DNA of 64,000 nt, from contig NC_135241.1 of NCBI RefSeq assembly GCF_947623445.1, positions 18,912,501-18,976,500 of the forward strand, in the 5' to 3' direction. Source of the DNA: Clavelina lepadiformis (Eukaryota > Chordata > Ascidiacea > Aplousobranchia > Clavelinidae). Both the position numbers and the translations under genes were made by a program. Below are positions 37,501 through 50,900 of the stretch, one piece after another. Positions within the stretch are counted from its first letter, which is position 1, and each line of letters begins with the position of its first letter. The notes beneath the pieces are model-generated. The model did no database searches. It was not told the origin of the DNA and saw nothing but the letters and a program-made list of their open reading frames with translations.

Positions 37501-40500
37501 TTTATTACAATAGAGTTGTTTTGGTCACTTTTACTGCCTAGTGCTTCATGACAAAGGTTAAAAGGTCGGAATGCGCGCAACTGCCAAGGATCAGAACATT
37601 TCCTCCGGGAAAGAGGTACTTCAAATGAAGAGAAGACACCATGCGTAATTTATCAATCGCACTCAACGAAAGATTCTGTCACTAGATTGGCATTCTTTAA
37701 ATAGTCTTCCACACAAATTTAACGCTGACGTAGTTGTGGCTTCTTGTATAAATCATGATGACATTTATGGGCGGCACTTCACACAAGAGTTATTTAAAAT
37801 ATTTTTTTCGGTAAAGCAGGTTTAACTACTATACAAATAAATGCAGTCGGTATAGCAAAAGGTCTCCATTTTATTTGGTTTTACCGTAGTCTGCAATATT
37901 GACCCAAAAGTGAACTAAAAGTGTAATAAAGATAAATAGTATAATGCAAGCCACCCTTAAAAGCTAGAGTCTATTTTCTTCATGTTACTCAATTGCGTTA
38001 CTCATTACTCAGTTACGTTCGTCATATATGTTATTTCTAAAAGCAACAACTTTTACGTGATATTTGGTGATGATGTTTGTGTTTGTCGGAAATGTTAAGT
38101 TTGATGAATGTTTATAGAAGCATGATGCTAAGTACGAATTCTCTCAGTATTTTGCTTCTTTTTTTCAATAAGTTTTAATAGTTTTTAATAAAAACCACAC
38201 AAAGCGTTCCTTGCACTCTCATGAAGTCATGTTTTGGTCTCCTTGCCTAATTTTTGGCTGATTTGAAACATTTTTGCTTTTAAACTGCAAAACTGAAATT
38301 TCATGTCAGACACTGCGCCTTAACGTGTTTTGTATTTACATCAGCATTAATAATATGTTTGGAAGACGTTTTTGGCAATATAAATGGTATAATGGAAAAC
38401 GCGCACGCAAAAACGTTCTCCGAAGTAGGAAGAAACTCGGAAGCTGAGATATATTTTCTCAATTAGATATCATATTTTTGCCAAAGAAAGAAAACAAACA
38501 CGAACGTGTAAATGATTGACTGGCTATTTCAAAACAATAGGCTAAAAATTAAACAAATAAACGTAAATATAGGAACAACCAAAAAGAAAAACTGCTCATG
38601 TAAAACCGTTTCCTACATAATCTGGTGGATTAGCACACAACCGAGTATGACACGCAAAAGCTATATTTGATACTGTACATACGAAAAACGTTGAATCTAC
38701 AAAAACTGAACTTGTGGTCAAGCAGGGTTACCACTGTGTTTAATTAAAATGAAAGCGCAGGTGGTCTGGCATGTTTGACAGATGACTGTACATGAAAATT
38801 TGACCTTTAGCTCAACCTTATTGCGTGACAGCATCAAGTTTTCAGAAGATTTTTAAGTAGGACTTTTACGACCAAAAATAAGCGTAACATACGCTTGGTG
38901 GGTTTTGCTTGCGTATTACCACACACTATTCTATTTTCAAGATTTATTTTTTACGTGTTTGATTCCAGGTATTGGTATATTTTGCTTCCGTCTCGTCGTT
39001 TTGCTAAACCAGAGATGGTTTTTGGCTAACCACTGCCATTTTGATCCCTTAAATTGGCTGAAATATCAAACTAAATTATCAAAGTAATTTTATTTAAACA
39101 ATAAATTATTTATAGCTGAATATTATTGTTCAGTGTTCTTTGATTCATAGTAGACATACAGGCGTACTTTTACAAGACCATAGATTTGATTGCTGTCGAA
39201 GAGATTTATCATTATACCGATCTCCTAAAAACACTCCATCAAAGAGTCATATTAGTTTTTTAATGAATACTTGGTTTTTATTAATTGTTTATCTAAGGCT
39301 AATAGCTTTACCTGTATTCTTAGAAGTTATTTTAGCTGTTGTACAAAACAATAAACAAATGTTGTAGATCACTTTTTTTTGTAACTTTTCTCTGTAAATT
39401 ACAACGCTTAAATTCATTCAAAATAAACTTTTGTTTTGTTTCCTTTTTTGTGCATGTCCTAATTCTCTCTACATTGTGCATAGTCACGTTGTCGTATTTC
39501 TAGTAAGAGGAGTGAACTCTAAAATAAAAAAAATAATCGTAAATGACCCCTGGTAGTTGCGTAGTAATTGTGGTGCCGTCTACAAATACTATGACGTAGG
39601 CGTTAAATTCATTACCATGAAACTAACATGGCCGCTTACGGTGGTCGTACAACTTATCTACCTGTAGGCGTTAAAATTTTCTATTTTTAATATTCCACGT
39701 ATAAGAAGTTGTCTGGTAATTCGCACGCAAAAATTTATCAGATTACATATGATAGTTGGTTTGTGAGACAATTTTCTTGTTATAATAACTACGTGTATAC
39801 AGACCAGTACGCGGGCATTTGGGTTTGTAGCAAATTTGTCTGAGTGCTTAATGTTGCCAGAAGATTTTCAGAGGTAAAATAGCCAACTATTAGCGGAAAT
39901 ATATTTGAATTTTTTATAACAAAACCGTCTATTATATCGAAAACGCTTACTTATGCGCTAGACTTATATGAGGTATACAAACGGGGCCTATTTAGCATAA
40001 AACCTTGATCGTTTAGAGTTTATTTGATGGTTTGGTGACGTGTCTACTTAACACCTGTCAGCAATTGGAAATAAGCAGTTTTATTATTTAAATATGAAAA
40101 TGTCAGGCAGAGTGACATTTTCAAAAAAGGGCTGTATTAATTTGTCAACGGAGTTCTGATTCAAGTCAGTTTTAGGATCAGTTGGTATGTTTTTATAAGA
40201 TATCAGGCCCTGATTGAAAAATGGTATAGACAGGAGGAATGGATGTCAAAATTCATGATTATATTGAGAGCGAAATAGACACATCAAAGCTTCGGAAAGC
40301 TTTAGATGTGGAATACTACTCCACAAAATGTAATGTTAGCTTCCTACAGTATAACTGTATCTGATTATAGGAAAAAATACAAATATCTTTAAATGTCTAA
40401 AACATTATTAACCACCACGTACCGTATATTGAGAACATACGTGATGAAGCATAATAGGGGGAATATTTTGCCGACTTTTTGTGGTAATAGTTTGAAAAGT

Positions 40501-42925
40501 GACTGGCCCAGGAATGTAAGAGCCTCTTAGCCGGAAAGGATTATTCATCAAAGATTATAATTATTATCGTTATCCGTATGAACACCATTTTCTTGAATTA
40601 TTTGGCAATTAAACAAGTCATAAAAAAATTTCCAAACTCTTTGCAACCTATAAATATCATACTCAGCTTTAAATAGTGTATTAATAATTATAATTTTAGA
40701 AAATTTTTTTCCAACCGTGCGCAACACTTGTGTAATTCAAGGGTGATAACAATAGTCGTCTTACTTCAATCGTTTAGGACTACAGCTTGGACAACACAAT
40801 AACGCAGTATCATGTGGAAGTGGAAGTGCACGTAAAACTTCAGTTTGTGATGTGAGCAGGAGCAAGCGGTTTTAGAAAGTCGACAAAGCAGCCTACGTGT
40901 GGGAACCAGCGATTGATTGAAATGTTTGTGATTTTGTCGGCAATTTTAAGCTGATTTTTGTTGAATGCGGTCGCGCTGAGATCGTGGGAACAAGGGCAGG
41001 CTTAAAAGAAAATTTTACTACGAGCAACTTAATGTGAGAGTGTCAAGGAATAACACGTTTGTTTGGAAAAAGCTTCCTAAAGCGCCCGTCAAGAAAAGAG
41101 CGAGAGGATTAGTCTAGACTACGAGACGAATGAACTTTTTATCCAGCGGGCAGATATGCTGAATAACAAATGTTTTGTGTAGCAAAGTAGATGACCACGG
41201 CACGAACTTTTTAAACGTTTCATGGCTTAGAGAAAAAATTTCTCAAAGCTGATTAGAAGTTACATAAATACAATTTCGACACCAAAGCTGCATAAAATGA
41301 TTATTAGAACAAGCTTGAAAAAATAATTAATAAATTCGTGGTCATGTTAGTGCCCATTTAAAAATCTTCTGGATGTCTTGCAGACAAATTATACAAAGGG
41401 TGTTTAAAACGTGACAAGGGATACTTTGATTAAAAAACTGTCTGTCTTCTTAAAATGTCCTTTTAACAATTGGGCCAGCTGGCTTTTGTCGCGGTTATAG
41501 AACATTTAATTGAAACGATTTTAGAATAACTAATTGTAATTTGACTAGACACAACATTTTGCTAAGTTAGTTGTAAGCAGCGTCGTACCGGAAAGTAGAG
41601 ACACGAGATAACTTTTATAAAAACAAGATACTAATGAATTGATGATGCAGACATGCCTGGTTTGACCCACTCAGAGAGTCAATAAAAATGCAAATATTTT
41701 CCAACTGCCGCCATTTTAAAAAGAAGAAAGTATGTTAACGGTTTGAAAAATCAATTTTGTTTGTTTTAAGAAGGTGAGGATTTTCAAAATATTCTTTTCT
41801 TCTAAATCACCGTGTTTGTTCATTGAGACGGAATAGTTTGCTTTACAGGATAAAGTTATTGCAGAGGCGAAACAATAAGGTTTAGATAGGATCTGTAAAT
41901 TTTGATCAGAGCCGTATTTCGGATCACAATCGTCTCTACTTTACGGATCAACATCACCTACGAGTTTGCCGCCAGCAAAAATCCAATAGAACAGGGTAAT
42001 GTTCTTTGGTAGGCCAAACACATGGATGGCGATTGCGTTAAAAATTCGCGCGTTCCAAGCGGTGGTAGGTTTATCCGGTCGAGATCAAAGCAAAACTGTA
42101 GTTGTTTGTCACGGTAGATAAGGACCTCACATGGCGCCCAAACTTTTTCCGATTGACATGACCCTAGGCTTTGATTCAGATAATTTATTACTCCCGCCTA
42201 ATGGTTATTCGCGTACTCCTACTCAGAGGATCAAAGCGACGCCACTTCATAGCAATTAGAGAAACACTTGGTGATAACTAAATTCCTTGTTGTAGGAAAA
42301 AAAATAGACAAAGTTGGTCACGTATTAATCGTCTGGTCTATTTAGGCCAATGAGCGCAAGCCTTAGGTCTAATCTATTAGTCTACCAACGACAGGAACGG
42401 AATTTTATCACTACATCAAACTCTATTACTCTCGGAAACAGAAAAGGATAAATACACAGGTGCCGCGCGTTGTTTGCGCAGTAGTGTCAAGGGTTATCGA
42501 CAAGTTAAAGTGCGGACTGCATTCGCAGAAATCACATCAGTGAAAAATTGCCATTCTCAGGATTCGTTGAAACGTGGAAAAACACGTATGTCCCATTGAC
42601 GGGCAAAGCGATAAACCCACGATGCCCGACCTTTTAACGAGAGAGAGTCGGAGTCCACAACGCGTAGTAAAACGCAATTATAGTAAAAAAAACATAACAA
42701 ACGTCTGTGAGAAAAACTCGATTGTTTTTAGAGTGGGCCTATAAAAGGGAGATTTTATGATATTCGGATTTTGTGATCCAGATTTGCGATGACAGCGCGA
42801 ACGTTTTTGAAGTATTTACCGGTGTTATAATTTACAGGAGTTTCGTTCACGTCAAGATCGTGCGGACTAAACAAAGAGTATTATACGCTGTGATAAATTT
42901 TTCAGAGTTAATTTGTGAAGTTAAA
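34540..42925. other. Long gene-free block between PSAT1 and the WFIKKN-like gene
   Basis: No exon resembling a known protein was found in 8.4 kb, the largest gap in the window. Open frames at 38905-39087 and 39140-39367 encode hydrophobic stretches but have no start context, splice partner or recognised family. The block precedes the first exon of a secreted developmental regulator, so distal enhancers are plausible, but I cannot point to a specific element. No transposon ends were identified. Confidence 0.5.
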
Positions 42926-45900
42926 ATGTCGATAATATGCAAATATCTTCTGTGTCATGTTTTGATTGCGATGATGATGATGATACACACCCTGGGTGGA
43001 GTGCTCTCGTCCCCGGCGTCTTCATCCAACTTACCCAGAACTAATGTTGTGGAAATAGACATCCCGGGGGTTGTAAGTAAAATTTTATCCATTTTTAACT
43101 ATATAAATATTTGGACCATGTCTAAATTCTTTAAATTGTTTAAACGATAAAAACGTTGAAAATGTTGCTTGTTTGAAAATACTTCTGTTTATGCAGTTTC
43201 ATATGCGGTGAATGTTATAATATAAGGTTTATTTATAGTTAGGTCTGAAATTTTATATAACAGATATATGTTCTATAAGGGTAAAAACATGAATTTTGAA
43301 ATTACATTTTGGTTAGACTTTATTGGCGATTTTTCAAGTTACTATTTCAATACAACAATTGTTTCCAACTCAAACTTCAAAAAATAATATTGAATTACTT
43401 CTGTATTAGATTATAGCGTTGTTACGGCAATAAAAAAAGATTTTTTTCATTTATAGGTAACGTTACCTGTTTTTGAACCTCAAATTTTCAAACTTTGATA
43501 CCAAGCATTCGACCCAAAATGACTGTTTGAAAACAAACGATTATTTCATTAATTACAAATGATTCAGGACAACCACAAAATTAGCTGGTCATAAAACAAA
43601 CTATAAATATTCAAACGATATAATCCGATTTAAATTTCCGATAAACTTTCACATATAGGTTTATTACGGCGTGTGCTCGGAGGTAATTGTAGGACCGCGA
43701 GACAAATGATCCACTCTGGCATATAAATTTTTGATAAATATTATCTTGAGTTGAAACTTTTCAAATATGCTTTGAACTATCAAGTAGATCTTCTCATATC
43801 CGGACTAATGACTAAGCGTTGAAGACCATATATGGGGTATGAACACCAAACTTTGTGTTGGTAAACAAACCTTGTCGGGTTAGGCACAAATGTTTGTTCC
43901 TGCTGTCTAGGAAAATAAATCGACAAATTTTAGTCTAAACCAATATTGCAGTAAACTGTCTTTGGAAAAAGCTTATTAAAAGCAAATAGCCTACACGTAA
44001 TGTTGGAATTATGTTGCCCACTGTCATTGCCTTTGAAGTAAAGTAGATGTAGCTTAAAATGCCGCCATCAAATCAGCAAACCTAAAACGCAAGTTATTTC
44101 ATCAATCCATGCGTGGTGTTCATTATTATATAGAAGCAAGAAACGTGATGCGGCAATCCATGTGAAAAATATAGCTTTATTCGTGATATTTTGGGAACGT
44201 TAGGTTTGTTCCATGACAAAACTGGCAATGTCGCAAGCTGTATAGGTAACAAAAATAACAGACATGTGAAAATTAATGTAATACTAGTTTTTATCCGATT
44301 GATGTGATCAGGACGTTGCCAGTAGATAAAATTCAATCATTGCCATCGTTTGTGTAATTGAAGGAAGCTTTGATATTTAAAATTTTGCTTGATCATTTGA
44401 CTAATTCAGAAAGCACAAAATGACTCAGAGAGTTGCGATTCACACAGGGCAAGGCGATAAGTGGTTTACTCCGACAGTCACTCCACGTGTGAGACGATGA
44501 CTGTTCGTAATTATCACAACAATACATTAAGATAACGGATATTAAAAACGGTAAGCCATCAAGAATCCTAAAAAATTCAAAAATCTGACACGTTCCGAGT
44601 GTACATGGCGTGTAGAGGACATGCCATAATCTCCTGACCACACCAACGAATGGGTTTAGTCAAGACGGAATTTTGTTATGTCATTCGTGTTCAGCTGCTT
44701 GGAATAGTGGTCGGAGAAATATCACTTCCGATGATCACAAACGTCATTGTTGAGATCAATGATAACAATCTAATTACAACTCGTCACTGATGGTTTTTGA
44801 AGTTGCGACTTTTAAGTTGCTTTAACAAGTAAACGCGTCTGTCAGCTTACCCTGTTACCGCAGTTGGACAAGTAGGATAAGCAGAATTAGTCATCATACA
44901 ACAGCAGGTGGTGGCCACAGTGAGCGGTTTTAGTTGGCCAGGAGAGTTATTTAGAATGTGTTTTTAGTGCTTGCTTGTATTTGTGTTAAATCTGGCAAAA
45001 TATCACATATGTTTTCTGTAAGTAAGTTGTAGATATTTTGTTTCACAGGATATACCAACCTGCAATGAAATACGATGCACAGGCCAGGGCTACGTTTGCC
45101 GAGATAATGATGGTGTGGCGTCTTGCATATGCATTCCTGACTGTCCGTTACCTACTGTCCGTGGCGAATTTATTTGCGCTTCAGACAACCAAACTTACTT
45201 CAACCGTTGTACAATGAACAAGATGGCATGTGAAAAGGAGATTGAGCTTCACGAAGTGGAATGCAACATTGTTCACCACGCCGACACGTCTTCAGGCAAC
45301 CAGCAGCCGTATGCGCAATCCATAACCTTTCAGTTAACTGTGCAGGTCGGTATGCAAGCGCGCTTGCCGTGTGAGGTAGGCGGCGACCCAAGACCAACAA
45401 TTCTCTGGAAGCGAGAAGGAACCGATGACGACCACATGTCTGCAGGATTTGCTAGGGGCCGGAAATCGGTTACGGCCGACGGTACATTGGTGATATCCTC
45501 TGCCCTTGCCATGGATGCCGGAACGTACATTTGCCTTGCTTTTAATAGACTGGGATCAGTAAAGCTGCCTTTTACCCTTGTTGTGCGAGGTCAGTTATGT
45601 ATAAAGTTATCTTTAAACCCACTGTAGAAATGTTTCAAATTACAGATACTTCAAGACAGCAAATGTAAAAAAAACATAATTTACTAACGATATCGATGCT
45701 GTTTTTAAAAAGGTCACCATCATATCAGATCAGGGTTTGTCAACAAAGAACTAACTTACGACCAAAAGTGTGTCGAAAATATCACGTTTCAAGCCAAAAA
45801 TTGCCGAAAGAGGTGGAATCACCGTCGTGCGCTCGGCTACTGGATACATAACCCATCAAGCGGCCGATGCGAGGAAAATTATTTTAGGGACTGCGAAACC

Positions 45901-46918
45901 ATTTACAATAAGGTGATCAGAAATTACGTGACTGACAGCAGCTTATAAGTTACCGAGCGATTTCATTAACTTGTTTTTTGTTTTGTAGTACACAACCAAA
46001 AAAGAATGTGAAGAGACTTGTACAGATGAGTGTCAAATGCCACCTGCAACTGGCGGGTGCAACGATTTTAGTGCACGAATTTTTTACAATAAAACCTCAA
46101 TGGAGTGTGAGGTAAAGAAAAATTTTCCAGATTTTAACAATTATAAAAGATTTTCGCGTCTTCGTGGAAGTTATATGAGCAACGTAAGCTAAGATACACA
46201 AGCAAAACACAATATAGTTTTCCGACATGACCCAAAATACTTTGTTAACTTTTAGGCCTTCCCGTACAGTGGGTGTGGTGGAAATGGCAACAACTTTCTC
46301 TCAACTCAAGCTTGCAGACAGCGATGCAAAACACCTAGGATATCATCGGCACCAACGAAACCGGCATGCCCATTCTGCAGTCAACATATGACAAAGAAAT
46401 ACTGCAGGTCTGATTTTGTAATCCAAGCAAGGGTGTTGCGCATATTCACAAATGTTGTGGATGACACGCAGATGATGAAAGTGCGAATTACCTACGTTTT
46501 TAAAGACGACCTATTAAACCTAGGCTTGTCGTTATATGATCTTTCTGACCCAAGCGACTCAGAGCTTACGCTTGAGGTACACCTAGACAGCCAATGTCCA
46601 TGCCCGGACATTACAAATCACTTGCCAAGGCCTAGCGATACAAGTTTTAGTGGTACGCGTTCAAATAGCTATCATTGTAGTCTCGACTACCGTAGACACC
46701 CGGGGAGCAGAAGTTTGCATTTAGACGATTCCCATTGTGTTGAACTTATCATATCGGGTGTAATACGCAATGGATATGCTAGCATTGTGCAAGGAAGTCT
46801 CGTCGTTCCAGCATCGGACACGAATATCGCAAGAATGACATCAAATACAGTTTGTAGTGGTATTTGTAGTATTTTTCAAAAAAACGGTCCGACCATTGGG
46901 CCAATATGCGCGCATTAA
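42926..46918 (+). CDS. WFIKKN-like secreted multidomain protein
   Basis: Five exons: 42926-43072, 45049-45589, 45713-45912, 45989-46111 and 46256-46918; 1674 nt, 557 aa. Domain order: signal peptide (1 to about 27), follistatin/Kazal (about 52-121, with CASDNQTYFNRC), Ig (about 140-229, DAGTYICLAFN), Kunitz 1 (Cys249-Cys307), Kunitz 2 (Cys311-Cys361, SGCGGNGNNF), netrin-like NTR (from Cys375, YCRSDFVIQARV). This is the WFIKKN1/2 order, and those proteins bind myostatin and GDF11 and carry inhibitor domains. The N-terminal WAP domain is missing: exon 1 joins directly to the Kazal exon, and I saw no cysteine-rich WAP exon in the 2-kb intron. Kunitz 1 has a 21-residue second loop instead of 15; Kunitz 2 has canonical spacing but Asn at the P1 site. 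AATAAA at 47425-47430 lies downstream. Confidence 0.85.
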
Positions 46919-47916
46919 GACAACATAACTCATGCACTACTTGTCTTTAACATTCTTTTTGTCGTTAAAAAACTTGTGAAGCTATTTTGTGGTATACAGG
47001 CTTCAATTATTCATGGTCGTCAGTTTTAACTTATCCAATACCTAACATCCAACAAACTGACGTCATGGTATCAAATTTATCTGGGCGTTTTCGCGTGCGA
47101 CAACGTGATGTTTATCTGATCTCGAAATTTTCCGTCTTACAACAAGCATTTTTGCGCTGAGCGTTAAATTTGCCTATAATCTAACTTTTGCTTTTTTCTC
47201 TGTTGTATCATTTAACTTATACAATGCACATCGGCATTCACAGATAGCTGTACGTGAGCAGCCGTATGTTATTTACTGCGTATTTATTTTATTGAGTGGT
47301 CAAAACGCAAAACTGCTTTTTAAACAATTATTGCGTTTTTCTGTGCCCTGTACAGGCCCTATTTATTTTCAGTTCAATTTTTATTTTTGTGTTGTTCTGG
47401 TCACCTATCGCCCTCTATTTTGTAAATAAACAAGAGATAGCAAACGGTAGCCTTTGCTGAACTGTAAATAAGTTTGGTGCAAAGAGAGGAAATATATAAA
47501 ACACAGTGTGAAGGATGAAAAAAATAGATTCTTATAAAATAAAAAGAATCATCTTCAAGACACATCCATGGGATAAGAAAATGCACTTATACAACATACC
47601 CAGATACATAGGCTATAAAACATTGGGACACTTCAAGGCTGGAATAAGGATTGGGTTGAGTGACTTAAAACACAAGAAAACACTTCGAAAACATTTCGAT
47701 TCCTGAGCCTTCGCAAGTTCTTGTCTGATCACTTCGGTTGTAAAAACGTACAGTATCTAAGTATGAACTAAGATAAACATATCTAACCTAGCCAAAAATC
47801 GTAACATTCTAAAGCTGGTCTGAGCGAAACAGTCGCAGACCAGTTATCAACAAATCAATCGACCCTTTTGGCTGACTGATTTGACTTGGGAAAGAGCCAT
47901 GCCACCTACACCAAGT
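46919..47916. other. Convergent 3' region, WFIKKN-like and CSTPP1
   Basis: The two genes converge. AATAAA occurs on the plus strand at 47425-47430 and on the minus strand near 47283. The open frame at 47515-47706 (+) has no recognisable family. Confidence 0.5.
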
Positions 47917-50900
47917 TCAGTGACGTATGATGATGTCAGCATCATTTCCCTCCAACACGCTATCGCGATTGGGTAAGAAGCCTGAAATATAGAAACACGT
48001 GGTCGTCTTAATATTATGACGTAAAACATGAAGATTTCGACGATGAACTGGATCGTCCAGAGGTTAGTGATTAAATATTTCTTTGTTGCATTCATTCTGG
48101 AGACAGATATTTTCTGATTTGTCTAAGCCAAGCATGTCTAACCAGCAAGAGCTTTTGAATCACATTTATCATATTGGTCATGGTGGCATTATTTCAGATA
48201 ATTTAACCAACTAATAACGGTGGCAAAACGAATTTAGAATCAACGAAAAGAATCGCCCTTCTATGATTTAAAAGTTTTTATATCTCGTCAGTTCAATTCT
48301 TAAACAACATGAATTATCTCCATACACAAACATATAAATTTCGTAAAATGCTGTTTTCCTTTTATTACCTATTTCACCCACAGCCTAAATATGACCATAA
48401 ACGTGAGACTATTGCATGAGAAAACTGCTTGATAAAATCTACACCGTCTGAAACAGTTCCAGACAAGAACATGGGCTGCTTGGAATCGATTTATCTAGTG
48501 ATATTACCACAAGGGAAAGATTAAATTAGCCGCAAAAGCAAGAGGGAGCCCATACCAATTGTTATCAAGATTGAAAAACCCTAATGAGAAAATCAATTCC
48601 GAATGAAAAAATGTCATTTTGGACGTTCCCCACTCACTTAACCTGCGATCAGTTATCATTTACGTAATACATTATACCACCATGTGACATACACCAGAAT
48701 ACGACAAGCTTAAACCTAACGCGAAATAAAATATTACCAGGAAGGCAGACGTCAATCTAGTCACTGATAACAAACCACGTATCACCATAGACATCATTGT
48801 AAAGTTATTGGTGAAAACCACTTAGCTCTCCAGTTTGTTTGCAAATTGTACTCAAGAGTCACAAATAATAAATATCGGACTCTACAGACCCGACGTTGAC
48901 ATGCTTGGAGACTGTTCCAATTTCAACAATTTCAGAATACGTAATAAGGATTTCATTGTAAGTATCTCGATTACTGACCTATTTCGTTGTTTATGTCATC
49001 ATTTTTGCTCATAGCCATAAGCAAGCTATAAAATGTGATCCTGGGCGGTTTACACAACTCGTCGTGTAGGTGCTGTAGGGAAGGTCTAGGAGTGTTTGAG
49101 CTCAGCTTCAAGCAAGTTTTCTCCATAGCGTCGTATAGCGACTGGCTGTTCACGCCTGTAGGAAAATACCACCATGAACTTGGGCAATCTACGTCTTGGC
49201 TTTGCAATGATCCAAATAATTCTTAATTTGCAAAGAGAGTTGAAAATACAAGACTAACGACCTCGGTTTACCCCTGCAAGACAAATGAAATCAGATTTTC
49301 CCAGAAACCAAAGAGTGTCTTAACAAAACATCCTATAATCAACCATTGTGTCCACGTGTAGGCATGCAAATATGAAACTTTGTGTGAACGTGCGCGTTCA
49401 CATGTATGTTAACAGAAATACTTGTTTGTTCTATTAATCCTAGCTTGTTTGATCAACGTTAGTTAAAATGTCGAAATGATATCCTTGCTTGATGCTAGCT
49501 GGTCTGAAGTTGACTGGTTACAGCTAAAAATAATTCTGCTCGCCGACTTACACTCCCTGCACTACCCGACTTCCTTCTAACTAAGAGGAAGCATGACCTA
49601 CTGTGTAAACGTCTGAAGAGCTGCATGAGCATCGTAAGAGCTTCTAAGAAGACAGCTAACTGGGAGGTATTGATGATCATTCATATTCAAGGAGGTACGA
49701 GACGGATGAACAAAGAAAACAACATGAGAGAATCTCAGTCTCTATTTATTTCAAGCAAAGATCACAACTGTAGCATTGTAGTTCTCGCCTACCGACTGAC
49801 ACTTTAGAAGTTGAAAGGAGCCGTTTCTGAAGCAGGTGTGGATTAAATTCTTCTTTGTAGCAAAAAACAAGGTTCTGAATATTGATTGTTGTAATTGATC
49901 TCTAGCTGTGCTCCCTGGTTTGATGTGGTACAGCATTCTGAGCTCTTGCGACTTAGTAAATGAGGTATAAAAACATGTACCCATAAATGTCTAATAATGA
50001 GAATCCATCGACTACTTTTCGCTAATAAACATATAGAAATGATCCCAGCGCACATTTCCTAAGTTGTGAGTATAGCGTAGGGTCGTTTACTGATTTTTGA
50101 TCTACATTTGTTGGTCTTGCTGCAGCTAGAAAGGGAACGTTAAATGGTCCCTCCTCATGTGTAACCGACGGTTCTCCAATCTCACAAAAAAAACTATCTC
50201 TGAAGATTTTGATCTTCACAATAACTAATAATCTGCATTCAGCATTTCTCTGTACTCAGCAGGCTTTTAGGGGCAAGCAAAGCAGTGAAATGTTTCTAGA
50301 AAAAACGTTGTCATTACCATTACCTTCATTGTGCTTTGAGTCATGATCAGTCTGCAAATTAGATGGCTGACTTTGTTGCCAATTGTCTGTTGAGGGAACA
50401 AACACAGTGACTCCACTGAGCAAATTATCGTAAGGTTCCTTACACGCGTTGATGTAATCTGTATCATTTTGGAAAATATATGATTTAGCAAAGAAAAAGA
50501 ACAGGAAATAAACAATATTATCTACGAGTCTCGTATATAATCAAACAAACATGAATTTGGTAACTTCAGAAACTGATAACTCTCCATCATGTCAATGTCA
50601 AATAGTTTTGACATGTTTCATATAAAATAAGTACTTATCGATTTAGGTGGAAGCACACGAATACAAATGATAAAGTCCAACTCGCCTTCATAATAAAACT
50701 GAATTTGAAAGGCATACAAGAAGTCAGTGAATGAAATGAGACAATCCAAAGCATCATCCATTAGCACAATCCGAGCCGTACGTTGAACCATATCCAAAGG
50801 AAAGTCGTGACACAATAGACACAACAGAGAATGATATTCTTTAATGCTTAATAGTTCTGTAGAAGCAATAAGTAAGATATACCAGTTAAATCAAGGTAAC

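Noticed and set aside
38905-39367. Two hydrophobic open frames that could suggest a membrane protein or a mitochondrial DNA fragment.
   Set aside because: T-rich DNA yields hydrophobic frames by chance. I could not match either to a mitochondrial gene or any family.
43073-45048. Search for a missing WAP exon in the first intron of the WFIKKN-like gene.
   Set aside because: No stretch with the dense cysteine pattern bounded by splice sites was found; one CC pair near 44012 has no partners.
49495-50055. Overlapping minus-strand open frames inside CSTPP1 intron 5.
   Set aside because: They do not continue the CSTPP1 alignment and have no recognisable domain; treated as intron.
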